Positions 8,469 to 15,069 of a stretch of DNA of 16,431 nt are shown one piece after another (positions within the stretch are counted from its first letter, which is position 1; each line of letters opens with the position of its first letter). Source of the DNA: Thermoplasmata archaeon (GTDB taxonomy: Archaea; Thermoplasmatota; Thermoplasmata; Lutacidiplasmatales; UBA184); contig JAKATE010000030.1 of the NCBI GenBank assembly GCA_021828085.1, positions 1-16,431 on the forward strand. The letters are read 5' to 3'. Made by a program: the position numbers and the translations under genes. The notes beneath the pieces were generated by a model, which saw only the letters and a program-made list of their open reading frames with translations, was not told the DNA's origin and searched no databases.

Positions 8469-8500
8469 CCGGACCCCTGGGGGACCTCCCCACGGTCCGG
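8469..8500. other. Stem-loop at the 3' end of the cysteine operon
   Basis: The inverted repeat CCGGACC (8469-8475) / GGTCCGG (8494-8500) encloses a second pairing GGGG (8479-8482) / CCCC (8488-8491). It starts one base after the methyltransferase stop codon on the minus strand. No T-rich tract follows, so it is not a standard archaeal terminator. It could be a 3'-end stabilising or processing structure, or chance in GC-rich DNA. Confidence 0.35.
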
Positions 8501-8501
8501 C

Positions 8502-9140
8502 TCAGGCCCGGGCGAAGAGCTCGGCGTAGTGGTAGGGTTCCGCCTCGATCGGCCGCAGTGGACGCAGCCCGTGGAAGGAGAGCCTTTCTCTCGCCTCCTC
8601 CGGAGAGAGACGGATCTCGGAGGGGGGGCCGAAGGGGGTCTCCGTCTTGCGCCAATCCAGGTTCACGAGCCGCCCTTTCGGTCGGAGAAGGCGGACCGCC
8701 TCGGCGATGGTCTCCTCGGGAACGTCGTGGAGCACGTTGGCGAAGAGCACCACGTCGGCGATCGAGCTCTCCAGGGGGATCCTGCCGGACTCGCTGAGGA
8801 CCGGGACGAGCCACTCGAGCTTCTCGGAGGCCCCCCGCTCTCCCACCAGGGCGTGGAGGTCCCGGGCAACGTCGACGGCGTAGACCCGGCCCTTCGGGCC
8901 GACGAGACGCGCGGCGGGGAGGGCGAAGTAGCCCGTCCCGGCCCCCACGTCGACGACGGTCTCCCCCGGGAGAAGACCGACCTCCTTCCAGAGGCGCTCC
9001 GGGTCCTGCCACCTGCGGCGGTCCGGGGACTCGAGGCGCGCCAGAGCCTCCTCCCGTCCGAGCCCTTCCCAGCCGTGGGAACCGTGCCGATGCCCGGTCG
9101 TGCGGGCCCCTCGGGAAGGCGGGGGAACGGCGTCGGTCAT
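8502..9140 (-). CDS. Class I SAM-dependent methyltransferase (UbiE/Methyltransf_11-like)
   Basis: 212 residues with a Rossmann methyltransferase core. Motif I is VVDVGAGTGYFALP (62-75), the acidic end of strand 2 is VYAVD (D90), and a motif-IV-like stretch IADVVLFANVLHDVPEE is followed by LLRPKGRLVNLDWRK. The later WRKTETPFGPPSEIRLS pattern is typical of a widespread prokaryotic group of unknown substrate, so none can be named. A His-rich patch (GHRHGSHGW, 16-24) precedes the fold and might bind a metal; this is speculative. The ATG lies 12 bases after the stop of the CysO-MoeZ fusion with a good ribosome site (AGGAG) in between, so it is the last gene of the cysteine operon. This position hints at a sulfur, thiol or metalloid substrate, but no such specificity can be read from the sequence. 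Confidence 0.85.
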   Translation of the reverse strand: MTDAVPPPSRGARTTGHRHGSHGWEGLGREEALARLESPDRRRWQDPERLWKEVGLLPGETVVDVGAGTGYFALPAARLVGPKGRVYAVDVARDLHALVGERGASEKLEWLVPVLSESGRIPLESSIADVVLFANVLHDVPEETIAEAVRLLRPKGRLVNLDWRKTETPFGPPSEIRLSPEEARERLSFHGLRPLRPIEAEPYHYAELFARA

Positions 9141-9152
9141 GCGAGCGGGCTC

Positions 9153-10625
9153 CTAGTAGTTGGGGAGGCTCGGGTCGACCTCGCGGACCCAGGCGTCGAT
9201 CCCGCCGCGCAGGTTCCGAGCCTTAGCGAAGCCCATGCTCCGCAGGAACTCTGCGGCCTGGGCGCTCCGCGCGCCGACCTTGCAGACGAGGACCAGATCG
9301 TCGGCGGTGGAGAGCTCCCCGAGGCGGTCGGGGAGGGCGGCCCGGGGGATGAGCTTCGAACCGGGGAGGTGGGTGATCTCGAACTCCCCGGGTTCGCGGA
9401 CGTCCACGAGGACCACCGCCGCTCCCTGGTCGAGCTTCTCCTTGAGCTCGACGGGGCTGATCTCCGGTCCTTTCGGGGCCGCTGCCTCCCCCAGCCCGCA
9501 GAACGCCTCGTAGTCGATGAGTTTCGTCTGGGTGGGGTGCTCGCCGCAGATGGGGCACTGGGGGTCCTTGCGTACCTTGAGTTCCCGGAAGGAGAGGGCG
9601 AGGCCGTCGAAGAGGACGAGCCTTCCGAGGAGCGTATCCCCCTGGCCCAGGAGGAGCTTCAGCGTCTCCATCGCCTGGAGGCTCCCGATGATCCCCGGGA
9701 GCACCCCGAGGACCCCCCCCTCGGCGCAGGAAGGGACGAGGCCCGGCGGCGGGGGCTCGGGGTAGAGACAGCGGTAGCAGGGGCCGGCGCGGGCGTCGAA
9801 GACCGTGACCTGCCCCTCGAAGCGGTAGATGGAGCCGTAGACCACCGGCTTACGGAGCAGCACGGCGGCATCGTTGACCAGATAGCGCGTGGGGAAGTTG
9901 TCCGTCCCGTCGACGATGACATCGTAGCCGGAGAGCACTTCGAAGGCGCTGGCGCTGGTGAGCCGCCCCTCGTGCCGGACGATGCTGACCTCCGGGTTGA
10001 GCGCCTGGAGCCTCCGCTCGGCGGCCTCGACCTTGGGGGTCCCCACATCCGAGGTCGTGTAGAGGATCTGGCGCTGGAGGTTGCTCTCGTCGACCTGGTC
10101 GAAGTCGACGAGGCCGAGCTTCCCCACCCCGGCTGCCGCGAGGTAGAGGGCGACGGGGCTGCCGAGCCCCCCGGCGCCGACGAGGAGCACCTTGGCCCCG
10201 AGGAGCTTGCGCTGGCCGGCGGTCCCGACCTCGGGGAGGAGCAGCTGCCGGCTGTAGCGCTTGAGCTGCTCCCGGCTGAGCGGACGGGGGCCGGTCGGGG
10301 GAGGGGCGCGGGAGAGCCGGCTGAGCGAAGGATAGGCCACGGCCCCCGGAGTTCCCCCAGCGATGGAGGGGATGATGCGTAGCGTGTCCCCGTTCCGGAC
10401 CGGGGTGCTCTCCCGGCCGAGGTAACGGACGTCCTCGTCGTTGAGGTAGACGGAGACGAAGCTGCGGAGCTTGCCGTCCTCGGTGAAGAGGTGGCGCTGG
10501 AGGCCTCCGAAGCGGCGAGCGAGGGCCCCGAGCGCTTCGCCGACGGTGGCGCCTTCCACCCCCACGCGGCTCGCCCCCTCGGTGAAGCTCCGCAGGGCGG
10601 TGGGGATCTCGACCTGGACGCTCAT
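9153..10625 (-). CDS. CysO-like ubiquitin-fold carrier fused to MoeB/MoeZ E1-like enzyme and rhodanese
   Basis: 490 residues, three domains. Residues 1-91 are a CysO/MoaD-type beta-grasp sulfur carrier: it opens SVQVEIPTALR, has VYLNDEDVRYL (59-69) and ends IIPSIAGG with Gly90-Gly91. From memory it resembles M. tuberculosis CysO far more than MoaD or ThiS. A Pro-rich linker (92-115) leads to an E1-like adenylyltransferase (about 116-375) with nucleotide-binding GAGGLGSP (150-157), SNLQRQ, DGTDNFPTRY, two zinc-type CxxC pairs (C283/C286, C357/C360) and a candidate catalytic C300 in PSCAEGG. A rhodanese domain (about 390-490) has active loop CKVGARS (C448). MoeZ of actinobacteria has the E1-rhodanese layout and loads sulfur on CysO as a thiocarboxylate. 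Here the carrier is fused N-terminally, so its GG is not free. The ATG overlaps the JAMM gene stop (ATGA). The frame is open further upstream, but that part is shadow sequence. Confidence 0.92.
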   Translation of the reverse strand: MSVQVEIPTALRSFTEGASRVGVEGATVGEALGALARRFGGLQRHLFTEDGKLRSFVSVYLNDEDVRYLGRESTPVRNGDTLRIIPSIAGGTPGAVAYPSLSRLSRAPPPTGPRPLSREQLKRYSRQLLLPEVGTAGQRKLLGAKVLLVGAGGLGSPVALYLAAAGVGKLGLVDFDQVDESNLQRQILYTTSDVGTPKVEAAERRLQALNPEVSIVRHEGRLTSASAFEVLSGYDVIVDGTDNFPTRYLVNDAAVLLRKPVVYGSIYRFEGQVTVFDARAGPCYRCLYPEPPPPGLVPSCAEGGVLGVLPGIIGSLQAMETLKLLLGQGDTLLGRLVLFDGLALSFRELKVRKDPQCPICGEHPTQTKLIDYEAFCGLGEAAAPKGPEISPVELKEKLDQGAAVVLVDVREPGEFEITHLPGSKLIPRAALPDRLGELSTADDLVLVCKVGARSAQAAEFLRSMGFAKARNLRGGIDAWVREVDPSLPNY

Positions 10626-11107
10626 GGCACGGCCCGGGGGCCCGGAAGTCCGGGAGAGGGTAAAAGCCGTCGGGGGTGGAAGGTCCGCTCTTCCGGGTCG
10701 AGCTCGAAGGCCCCGGCTCCCGTGATGCCCTGCCGTGCCACGGCCAGGACGACGTAGGCGTAGCCGGGCCAGGCGTGCTCCCGGTCGTACTCGCTCGGAC
10801 GGGCGGGATGGTCCGGGTGGGAGTGGTAGAAGCCCGAGATCGACTCGGGGCCTCCCTCCAGCGACCTCTCCAGGGCCAGGACCTCCGGGGCCGGGATGAC
10901 GAAGCGGTGCGTCCGCTCCTCGCTCCTCGCGTTCGCCGCCCGGACGATCCGGACGACCGTCCGGACCGGGCCGGGGGAGCCGTCCCAGGGTCCGAGGAGG
11001 AAGCCGCAGCATTCCTCCGGATAGCTCTCCCGCGCGTGCGCGTACGCGTCGGAGGCGGCCTCGGGGGTCCAGCGGAGCTCCTCGAAGGCCGCCCGACCCC
11101 CGCTCAT
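10622..11107 (-). CDS. mec: JAMM/MPN+ metallopeptidase, Mec-type (CysO-cysteine hydrolase-like)
   Basis: 161-residue zinc peptidase of the JAB1/MPN/Mov34 family. The catalytic set is complete: E32 in YPEECCGFLLG, then H95-x-H97, seven residues, S105 and D108 (HSHPDHPARPSEYD), the canonical HxH-x7-S-x2-D. In M. tuberculosis, Mec cuts cysteine off the CysO-cysteine adduct, regenerating CysO; related JAMM proteins trim or remove ubiquitin-like proteins after Gly-Gly (QbsD on QbsE, HvJAMM1 on SAMPs). Lying between cysM and the CysO-MoeZ fusion, with four-base ATGA overlaps at both ends, it almost certainly acts on this carrier. It may have two jobs: releasing cysteine from the adduct and cutting the fusion after Gly91. 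The C-terminal 15 or so residues are Pro/Arg-rich and probably disordered. Confidence 0.9.
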   Translation of the reverse strand: MSGGRAAFEELRWTPEAASDAYAHARESYPEECCGFLLGPWDGSPGPVRTVVRIVRAANARSEERTHRFVIPAPEVLALERSLEGGPESISGFYHSHPDHPARPSEYDREHAWPGYAYVVLAVARQGITGAGAFELDPEERTFHPRRLLPSPGLPGPRAVP

Positions 11108-12087
11108 CGGCTGGGCACCGGACGGAGGCGCGGCGAGAGGTAGCGGTCCCCGCCATCGGGAAGGAGGGTGACGACCACCCCCTGCTCGAGCTCCCTGGCC
11201 AGCTCCATCGCCACGGCCACGGCGGCCCCGGAGGAGGTCCCCGCGAACAGCCCCTCCTCCCGAGCGAGCCGGCGGGCCATGGCGAGGGCCTCCTCGGTGG
11301 GGACCTCCCGCAGCTCATCGACGAGCGTGGGATCGTAGGTCCCCGGGACACTGCTCGTGGGGAGGTGCTTCAACCCCTCGATCCCGTGCATCGGTCCGTC
11401 GGGCACGACCCCCACTACGCGGACCGACGGGTTGCGCTCCTTGAGGAAGCGTCCCACGCCGCTGATCGTCCCGCCCGTGCCGATGCCGGCCACGAAGTGG
11501 GTGATCACCCCCGACGTGTCCCGCCAGATCTCCGGCCCGGTCGTCTCGTAGTGGGCGAGGGGGTTCGCAGGGTTGTTGTACTGGTCCGGGTAGTAGTACC
11601 GCTCCGGCTCCGCCTCGGCCATCTCCCGGGCGACGCGCTGGGCCCCGTCGGTCCCTTCCAGCGGATCGGTGAAGACCAGGCTGGCGCCGTAGGCCTCGAG
11701 CCGGGCGAGCCGCTCCGGTCCCACGTTGGAGGGGACCACGATCCGGACCGGGAAGCCCCAGATGGCGCCCAGGAAGGCGTAGGCGATCCCCGTGTTCCCG
11801 CTGGAGGCATCGAGCAGGACCTTGCCGGGGGGAAGCCTTCCTTCGCGCTGGGCCGCCTCCACGATGGAGAGCGCGGCCCGGTCCTTGACCGAGCCGCCGG
11901 GGTTGAAGAACTCCGCCTTCGCCCAGAGCTCGACCCCGCGGGGGAGCTCCGAGCCGATGTGGCAGAGCCTCACCAGCGGCGTGTTGCCGATCCGGGAGGC
12001 GGCATTGCCGTGGCTCTCCCCCCGGCCGGCCGGGAGCGGGCTGGGGACGGGGGGATTCCCGGGGGAGGGGGTGCTGGACATGTTCAC
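11104..12087 (-). CDS. cysM: CysM-type cysteine synthase (PLP-dependent, beta family)
   Basis: 327-residue fold-type II PLP enzyme. The PLP lysine is K68 in PGGSVKDR; SSGNTGIA binds the substrate carboxylate and GIGTGGTISG the PLP phosphate; the family end motif is FAGTSSGAA. It condenses an activated serine (O-phosphoserine or O-acetylserine) with a sulfur donor. Gene order (cysM-mec-cysO/moeZ) points to a CysO thiocarboxylate as donor, as in M. tuberculosis CysM, which uses O-phosphoserine. Where I would align the phosphate-binding Arg of that CysM (in ALRNMDEG), this protein has GLKHLPTS, so substrate choice is open. The chain ends soon after DGGDRYLS with a short tail. The start is a GTG with an in-frame ATG two codons later (12081); the Pro-rich first 30 residues precede the conserved IGNTPLVRL, so a later start is possible. 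It lies 28 bases after the regulator and overlaps mec by ATGA. Confidence 0.9.
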   Translation of the reverse strand: MNMSSTPSPGNPPVPSPLPAGRGESHGNAASRIGNTPLVRLCHIGSELPRGVELWAKAEFFNPGGSVKDRAALSIVEAAQREGRLPPGKVLLDASSGNTGIAYAFLGAIWGFPVRIVVPSNVGPERLARLEAYGASLVFTDPLEGTDGAQRVAREMAEAEPERYYYPDQYNNPANPLAHYETTGPEIWRDTSGVITHFVAGIGTGGTISGVGRFLKERNPSVRVVGVVPDGPMHGIEGLKHLPTSSVPGTYDPTLVDELREVPTEEALAMARRLAREEGLFAGTSSGAAVAVAMELARELEQGVVVTLLPDGGDRYLSPRLRPVPSR

Positions 12088-12115
12088 CTGGGGGGACCCG
12101 GATCCTTCCCCGCGA

Positions 12116-12778
12116 TCAGGCGGGGAGGATCTGGATGAGATGCTGACAGGCCGTGCCCCCGTGCGAGATGGAGGTCCCGAGCTTCATCTCCGTGGGACCG
12201 ATCAACCGCTCGAGCAGCCTTCGGTCGAAGACCTCGCAGAGGAGATGCGGGTGGGAGACGGCGGTGGCGCGGAAGACGCAGTTGTGGCGAATGAGCTGAG
12301 GGGCTCCGTCGCGCTCGATGACCTCCACCTTCTGACCGAGCTGGTCAAGCAGCTGGGCGGCGAGTTGCAGCCGCTTCCTCGGATCGTCCGTGCGCGCGAG
12401 CACTGGGGCCTTCTCCAAGAGCCGGTCGGCGAGGAGGTCGGCCGCGCGCAGGAAGAGGATCGAGAGGTATCCCTCTCCCCGGTCCTCCACCGCCGCGTCG
12501 ATGACGGAGTTGAGCAGGAGCTCGTAGCGGCGGGGGAAGAGCTCCTGGCCCTCCTGGGTGAGCTGGAAGCGCTTGCGGGGTCGGCCGACGCCCTCCCGGT
12601 GGAAGCTCGAGGCCACCACCCCCTGCCGGACGAGCCGCTCGAGGTGGGTCCGGACCGCGCTCTCCTGGATGTGGAGCCGGGCCGAGATCTCTCCGGCCGT
12701 CCGGGAACCGAGGGTGAGCTCGTCCAGGATCCTCCCCTTGGTCCCGGGGCCGAGGAGAAGGTCCGCGGCGGATCCCAT
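12116..12778 (-). CDS. sufR: SufR-like winged-helix transcriptional regulator with cysteine-bearing sensor domain
   Basis: 220 residues. An N-terminal winged helix (about 10-75) has a helix-turn-helix AGEISARLHIQESAVRTHLE and a basic wing GVGRPRKRFQLT, typical of the DeoR/ArsR-like SufR group. A helical dimer region (80-150) follows. The C-terminal domain has three cysteines: C167 (RHNCVFRA), C181 (HLLCEVFD) and C211 (TACQHLI), each in a context matching SufR sensors (NC.., HP..C.FD..LL..L.G, C.H.I), so a bound Fe-S cluster is likely. SufR proteins repress suf genes in cyanobacteria and mycobacteria when their cluster is intact. Here the gene is divergent from sufC across a 122-base spacer and is the first gene of the cysteine operon, so it probably regulates both directions and itself. 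Upstream is a TATA-like box about 38 bases before the ATG, then a GGGAG ribosome site. Confidence 0.82.
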   Translation of the reverse strand: MGSAADLLLGPGTKGRILDELTLGSRTAGEISARLHIQESAVRTHLERLVRQGVVASSFHREGVGRPRKRFQLTQEGQELFPRRYELLLNSVIDAAVEDRGEGYLSILFLRAADLLADRLLEKAPVLARTDDPRKRLQLAAQLLDQLGQKVEVIERDGAPQLIRHNCVFRATAVSHPHLLCEVFDRRLLERLIGPTEMKLGTSISHGGTACQHLIQILPA

Positions 12779-12808
12779 GCGCTGCTCCCGGCCTGGGAGT
12801 CCGCCCTG

Positions 12809-12822
12809 CCTATTTGTATCCG
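12809..12822 (-). promoter_or_regulatory. TATA-like promoter of the regulator-cysteine operon
   Basis: On the minus strand the spacer contains GATACAAATAGG, the only A/T-rich element on that side. Its centre is about 38 bases before the regulator ATG (12778), so transcription should start near 12790 with a leader of about 12 bases that contains a GGGAG ribosome site. Confidence 0.5.
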
Positions 12823-12825
12823 ATT

Positions 12826-12885
12826 GGCTCGCCGGGCCCGGCCGCCTCCCTTCCGGGGCTCGCCGGTTTATATACGCGGAACCGG
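12826..12885. promoter_or_regulatory. Candidate operator repeats between sufR-cysM and sufC
   Basis: Three overlapping repeat signals lie between the two TATA boxes. A direct repeat GGCTCGCCGG occurs at 12826-12835 and 12857-12866, 31 bases apart (about three helix turns). A perfect 12-base palindrome GCCGGGCCCGGC spans 12831-12842. An inverted repeat CCGGTT (12863-12868) / AACCGG (12880-12885) encloses the sufC TATA box. Any could bind the dimeric regulator. None resembles SufR operators I recall from cyanobacteria or mycobacteria, and short GC repeats are common in such DNA. Confidence 0.35.
12866..12876 (+). promoter_or_regulatory. TATA box of the sufC-sufS unit
   Basis: GTTTATATACG is a near-ideal archaeal TATA element in a GC-rich spacer. 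Its centre lies about 30 bases before the ATG at 12901, giving a predicted leader of only about 5 bases. No Shine-Dalgarno sequence is present, consistent with an almost leaderless mRNA. This placement decides the sufC start. Confidence 0.75.
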
Positions 12886-12900
12886 TCCAATCTCCCGTCC

Positions 12901-13677
12901 ATGACAGGCGAGCATACCCTGGAGATCCGCGACCTCCACGCGTCGGTGGCGGGCAAGGAGATCCTCAAGGGGGTCAACCTGACCCTGAAGAGCGGGGAGC
13001 TCGTCGCGCTCATGGGCCCGAATGGTTCGGGGAAGAGCACCCTCGCTTACGCGCTCGCGGGCCACCCCAAGTACACCATCACCCGCGGGAGCGTCAAGCT
13101 CGACGGGAAGGACCTCCTGGCGATGACCCCGGACGCTCGAGCCCGGGCAGGGCTCTTCCTGGGTTTCCAGTACCCGGTGGAGGTCTCGGGGGTCTCGCTC
13201 TCCAAGTTCCTCTGGACGGCCTACACGCAGCGGCCCGGGAACGAGGAGCCCGACAGCGACAAGTTCGGTGAGGAGCTCAACCAGCACCTGGGCTACCTGG
13301 GGCTCGACAGCTCCTTCCTCAAGCGTCCCCTCAACGAGGGCTTCTCCGGCGGGGAGAAGAAGCGGACCGAGGTGCTCCAGATGGCCACGCTCCACCCGGT
13401 CTTCTCCATCCTCGACGAGCCGGACAGCGGACTCGACATCGACGCCATCCGCTCGGTGGGGGAGACCGTGGCGAAGCTCAACCTTCCCGGGACCGGCATC
13501 CTGGTCATCACGCACTACCAGCGGATCCTCAAGTACATCCGCCCCGACCGCGTCCACGTGATGGTGGAAGGGGTGATCGCGCTCTCCGGCGGCCGCGAGC
13601 TCGCCGAGGAGCTCGAGGGCAAGGGGTACGACTGGGTCAAGATCGGGGTGGCGCCGACCCCTCCTTCGAGCACGTAG
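12901..13677 (+). CDS. sufC: Fe-S cluster assembly ATPase SufC
   Basis: 258-residue ABC-type ATPase of the cytosolic SUF machinery; it drives conformational change in the SufB(D) scaffold on which clusters are built. All motifs are intact: Walker A GPNGSGKST (39-47), Q-loop Q90 in LGFQYPVEVSG, signature FSGGEKKR (148-155) with the SufC-typical EKKR, Walker B FSILDEPDSGLDID (168-181) and H-loop ITHYQRIL (H205). The LGFQYP.E..GV and DEPDSGLDID patterns separate SufC from transporter ATPases. The frame is open upstream to 12814, but the ATG at 12901 fits the family N-terminus and lies just after the strong TATA box, so the upstream ATG is inside the promoter. sufS follows after 67 bases and sufB after its own promoter. 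Opposite the spacer lies the SufR-like regulator. Confidence 0.96.
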   Translation: MTGEHTLEIRDLHASVAGKEILKGVNLTLKSGELVALMGPNGSGKSTLAYALAGHPKYTITRGSVKLDGKDLLAMTPDARARAGLFLGFQYPVEVSGVSLSKFLWTAYTQRPGNEEPDSDKFGEELNQHLGYLGLDSSFLKRPLNEGFSGGEKKRTEVLQMATLHPVFSILDEPDSGLDIDAIRSVGETVAKLNLPGTGILVITHYQRILKYIRPDRVHVMVEGVIALSGGRELAEELEGKGYDWVKIGVAPTPPSST

Positions 13678-13744
13678 GCGTCCCATGGTCGGGAAGTCCC
13701 GGACCCCGGCCGGCGCCTTCCCCTCCCGCACCCGGGAGAGTGCC

Positions 13745-14983
13745 ATGGGCCCCTGGGTGGCGGGGTGCCGGAAGGACTTCCCCCTCCTCTCCCGGAGCGT
13801 ACGGGGCCATCCCCTGGTCTACCTCGACACCGCCGCCACGAGCCAGAAGCCCGTCCCCGTCATCGAGGCGGAGGACGCGTACTACCGGCGGCTGAACGCC
13901 AACGTCCACCGGGGCGTCTACGAGCTCAGCGAGGAGGCCACCGATGCCTACGAGAACGCCCGGGCCCGCGTGGCCCGCTTCCTCCATGCCCGGTCCCCGG
14001 AGGAGGTGGTCTTCGTGCGCGGCACCACGGAGGCGCTCAACCTGGTCTCCACGAGCCTCGCCCGGGGCCTCCTCAGCCGGGGGGACCGGGTGCTCCTCAC
14101 GGAGATGGAGCACCACTCCAATGTCGTCCCCTGGCAGCTCGTCGCCCGGGACTTCGACCTCAAGCTCGATTACGTGGGGATCACGGCAGAGGGCCGGCTC
14201 GATCCGGCCTCCCTCGAAGAGAAGCTCGCCCGCGGCCTCAAGGTCTTCTCCTTCACGCACGTTTCGAACGTGCTGGGGACCGTGAACCCCGTCGCCGAGC
14301 TCTCCCGCCGGGCGCACGAGGTGGGCGCGCTGAGCGTGCTCGACGCCGCCCAGTCGGCCCCACATCTCCCCCTCGACGTGCAGAAGCTCGGGGTGGACCT
14401 CCTCGCCTTCTCCGGGCACAAGGCGCTCGGGCCCATGGGGATCGGGGTCCTCTGGGGAAGGCGCGAACTGCTCGGGAAGCTCCCCCCGTACCAGGGAGGG
14501 GGGGAGATGATCGACGAGGTGAACAAGGAGCGCTCGACCTTCCGCGACCCGCCGCTCCGTTTCGAGGCCGGGACGCCCAACGTCGCGGGGGCCATCGGGC
14601 TCTCCGCCGCGCTAGACTATCTTGAGGGCCTGGGATGGGAGGCGCTCGCGCGCCACGAGCAGGCGCTCCTCCGGGAGGCCTGGGAAGGGCTCGAGCGGAT
14701 CGCCGGGGAGGAGGTCCGGCTCTTCGGGCCGCCCGTCGGGCCCGAGCACGTGGGAGCGCTCTCCTTTGCTCTCAAGGGGGCCCACCCCCACGACATCGCG
14801 AGCCTCCTCGACGCGGAGGGGGTCTGCGTCCGGGCGGGGCATCACTGCGCGCAGCTGGTGATGCGCCATTACGGCGTTCCGGCGCTCACCCGGGCGAGCT
14901 ATGGCCCCTACAACGATACCGGGGACAACCAGCGTTTCCTCTCGGCGATGGAGAAGGTCTATCGCCTTTTCTCGAAGGGCTGA
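13745..14983 (+). CDS. sufS: Cysteine desulfurase SufS (group II)
   Basis: 412-residue PLP enzyme that takes sulfur from cysteine as a persulfide and passes it to the SUF scaffold. It is closely similar to B. subtilis SufS throughout: LVYLDTAATSQKP, NANVHRGVYELSE, TEMEHHSNVVPWQ, HVSNVLGTVNP, DAAQSAPHLPLDVQ, PLP lysine K226 in AFSGHKALGP, RFEAGTPN, and active-site C368 in RAGHHCAQ. The frame is open to an ATG at 13685, seven bases after sufC, but the ATG at 13745 gives the family-length N-terminus (11 residues before FPLL) and is preceded by GGGAG; I prefer it without excluding the other. No SufE or SufU partner is encoded in the window. The gene shares the suf promoter, and its substrate cysteine would come from the divergent operon. 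Confidence 0.95.
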   Translation: MGPWVAGCRKDFPLLSRSVRGHPLVYLDTAATSQKPVPVIEAEDAYYRRLNANVHRGVYELSEEATDAYENARARVARFLHARSPEEVVFVRGTTEALNLVSTSLARGLLSRGDRVLLTEMEHHSNVVPWQLVARDFDLKLDYVGITAEGRLDPASLEEKLARGLKVFSFTHVSNVLGTVNPVAELSRRAHEVGALSVLDAAQSAPHLPLDVQKLGVDLLAFSGHKALGPMGIGVLWGRRELLGKLPPYQGGGEMIDEVNKERSTFRDPPLRFEAGTPNVAGAIGLSAALDYLEGLGWEALARHEQALLREAWEGLERIAGEEVRLFGPPVGPEHVGALSFALKGAHPHDIASLLDAEGVCVRAGHHCAQLVMRHYGVPALTRASYGPYNDTGDNQRFLSAMEKVYRLFSKG

Positions 14984-15037
14984 GGCGCCCTCCATCGGCG
15001 GGCTTGTAGGCGCCAGCGCAAGCGAGGAATTAAATAG
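14984..15037 (+). promoter_or_regulatory. Promoter region of sufB with TATA box and flanking repeats
   Basis: The A/T-rich element AATTAAATAG (15028-15037) lies about 38 bases before the sufB ATG, predicting a start near 15058 and a leader of about 12 bases. Upstream are two copies of the self-complementary GGCGCC (14984-14989 and 15009-15014), which could form a 6-base stem after the sufS stop, and a short GCTTG/CAAGC inverted repeat (15002-15006, 15019-15023). The TATA box is the well-supported part; the repeats may be chance. Confidence 0.6.
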
Positions 15038-15069
15038 CGTTCTGTGTTGAAAAGGACGAGGCCGACAGC

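Noticed and set aside
7722..10382. 886-codon plus-strand open frame across four minus-strand genes
   Set aside because: It runs through gene boundaries and an intergenic promoter and shows no recognisable domain, while each opposing gene is well supported.
10626..11351. Upstream extension of the CysO-MoeZ-rhodanese frame
   Set aside because: The extension is out-of-frame shadow of mec and cysM; the ATG at 10625 starts exactly at a CysO-like N-terminus and overlaps the mec stop as ATGA.
12814..12900. Upstream ATG extension of sufC
   Set aside because: It would place the start before the TATA box and operator region and adds residues unlike SufC.
13637..14419. Minus-strand open frame opposite sufS
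   Set aside because: Antisense shadow of a gene that matches SufS throughout its length, including catalytic Lys and Cys.
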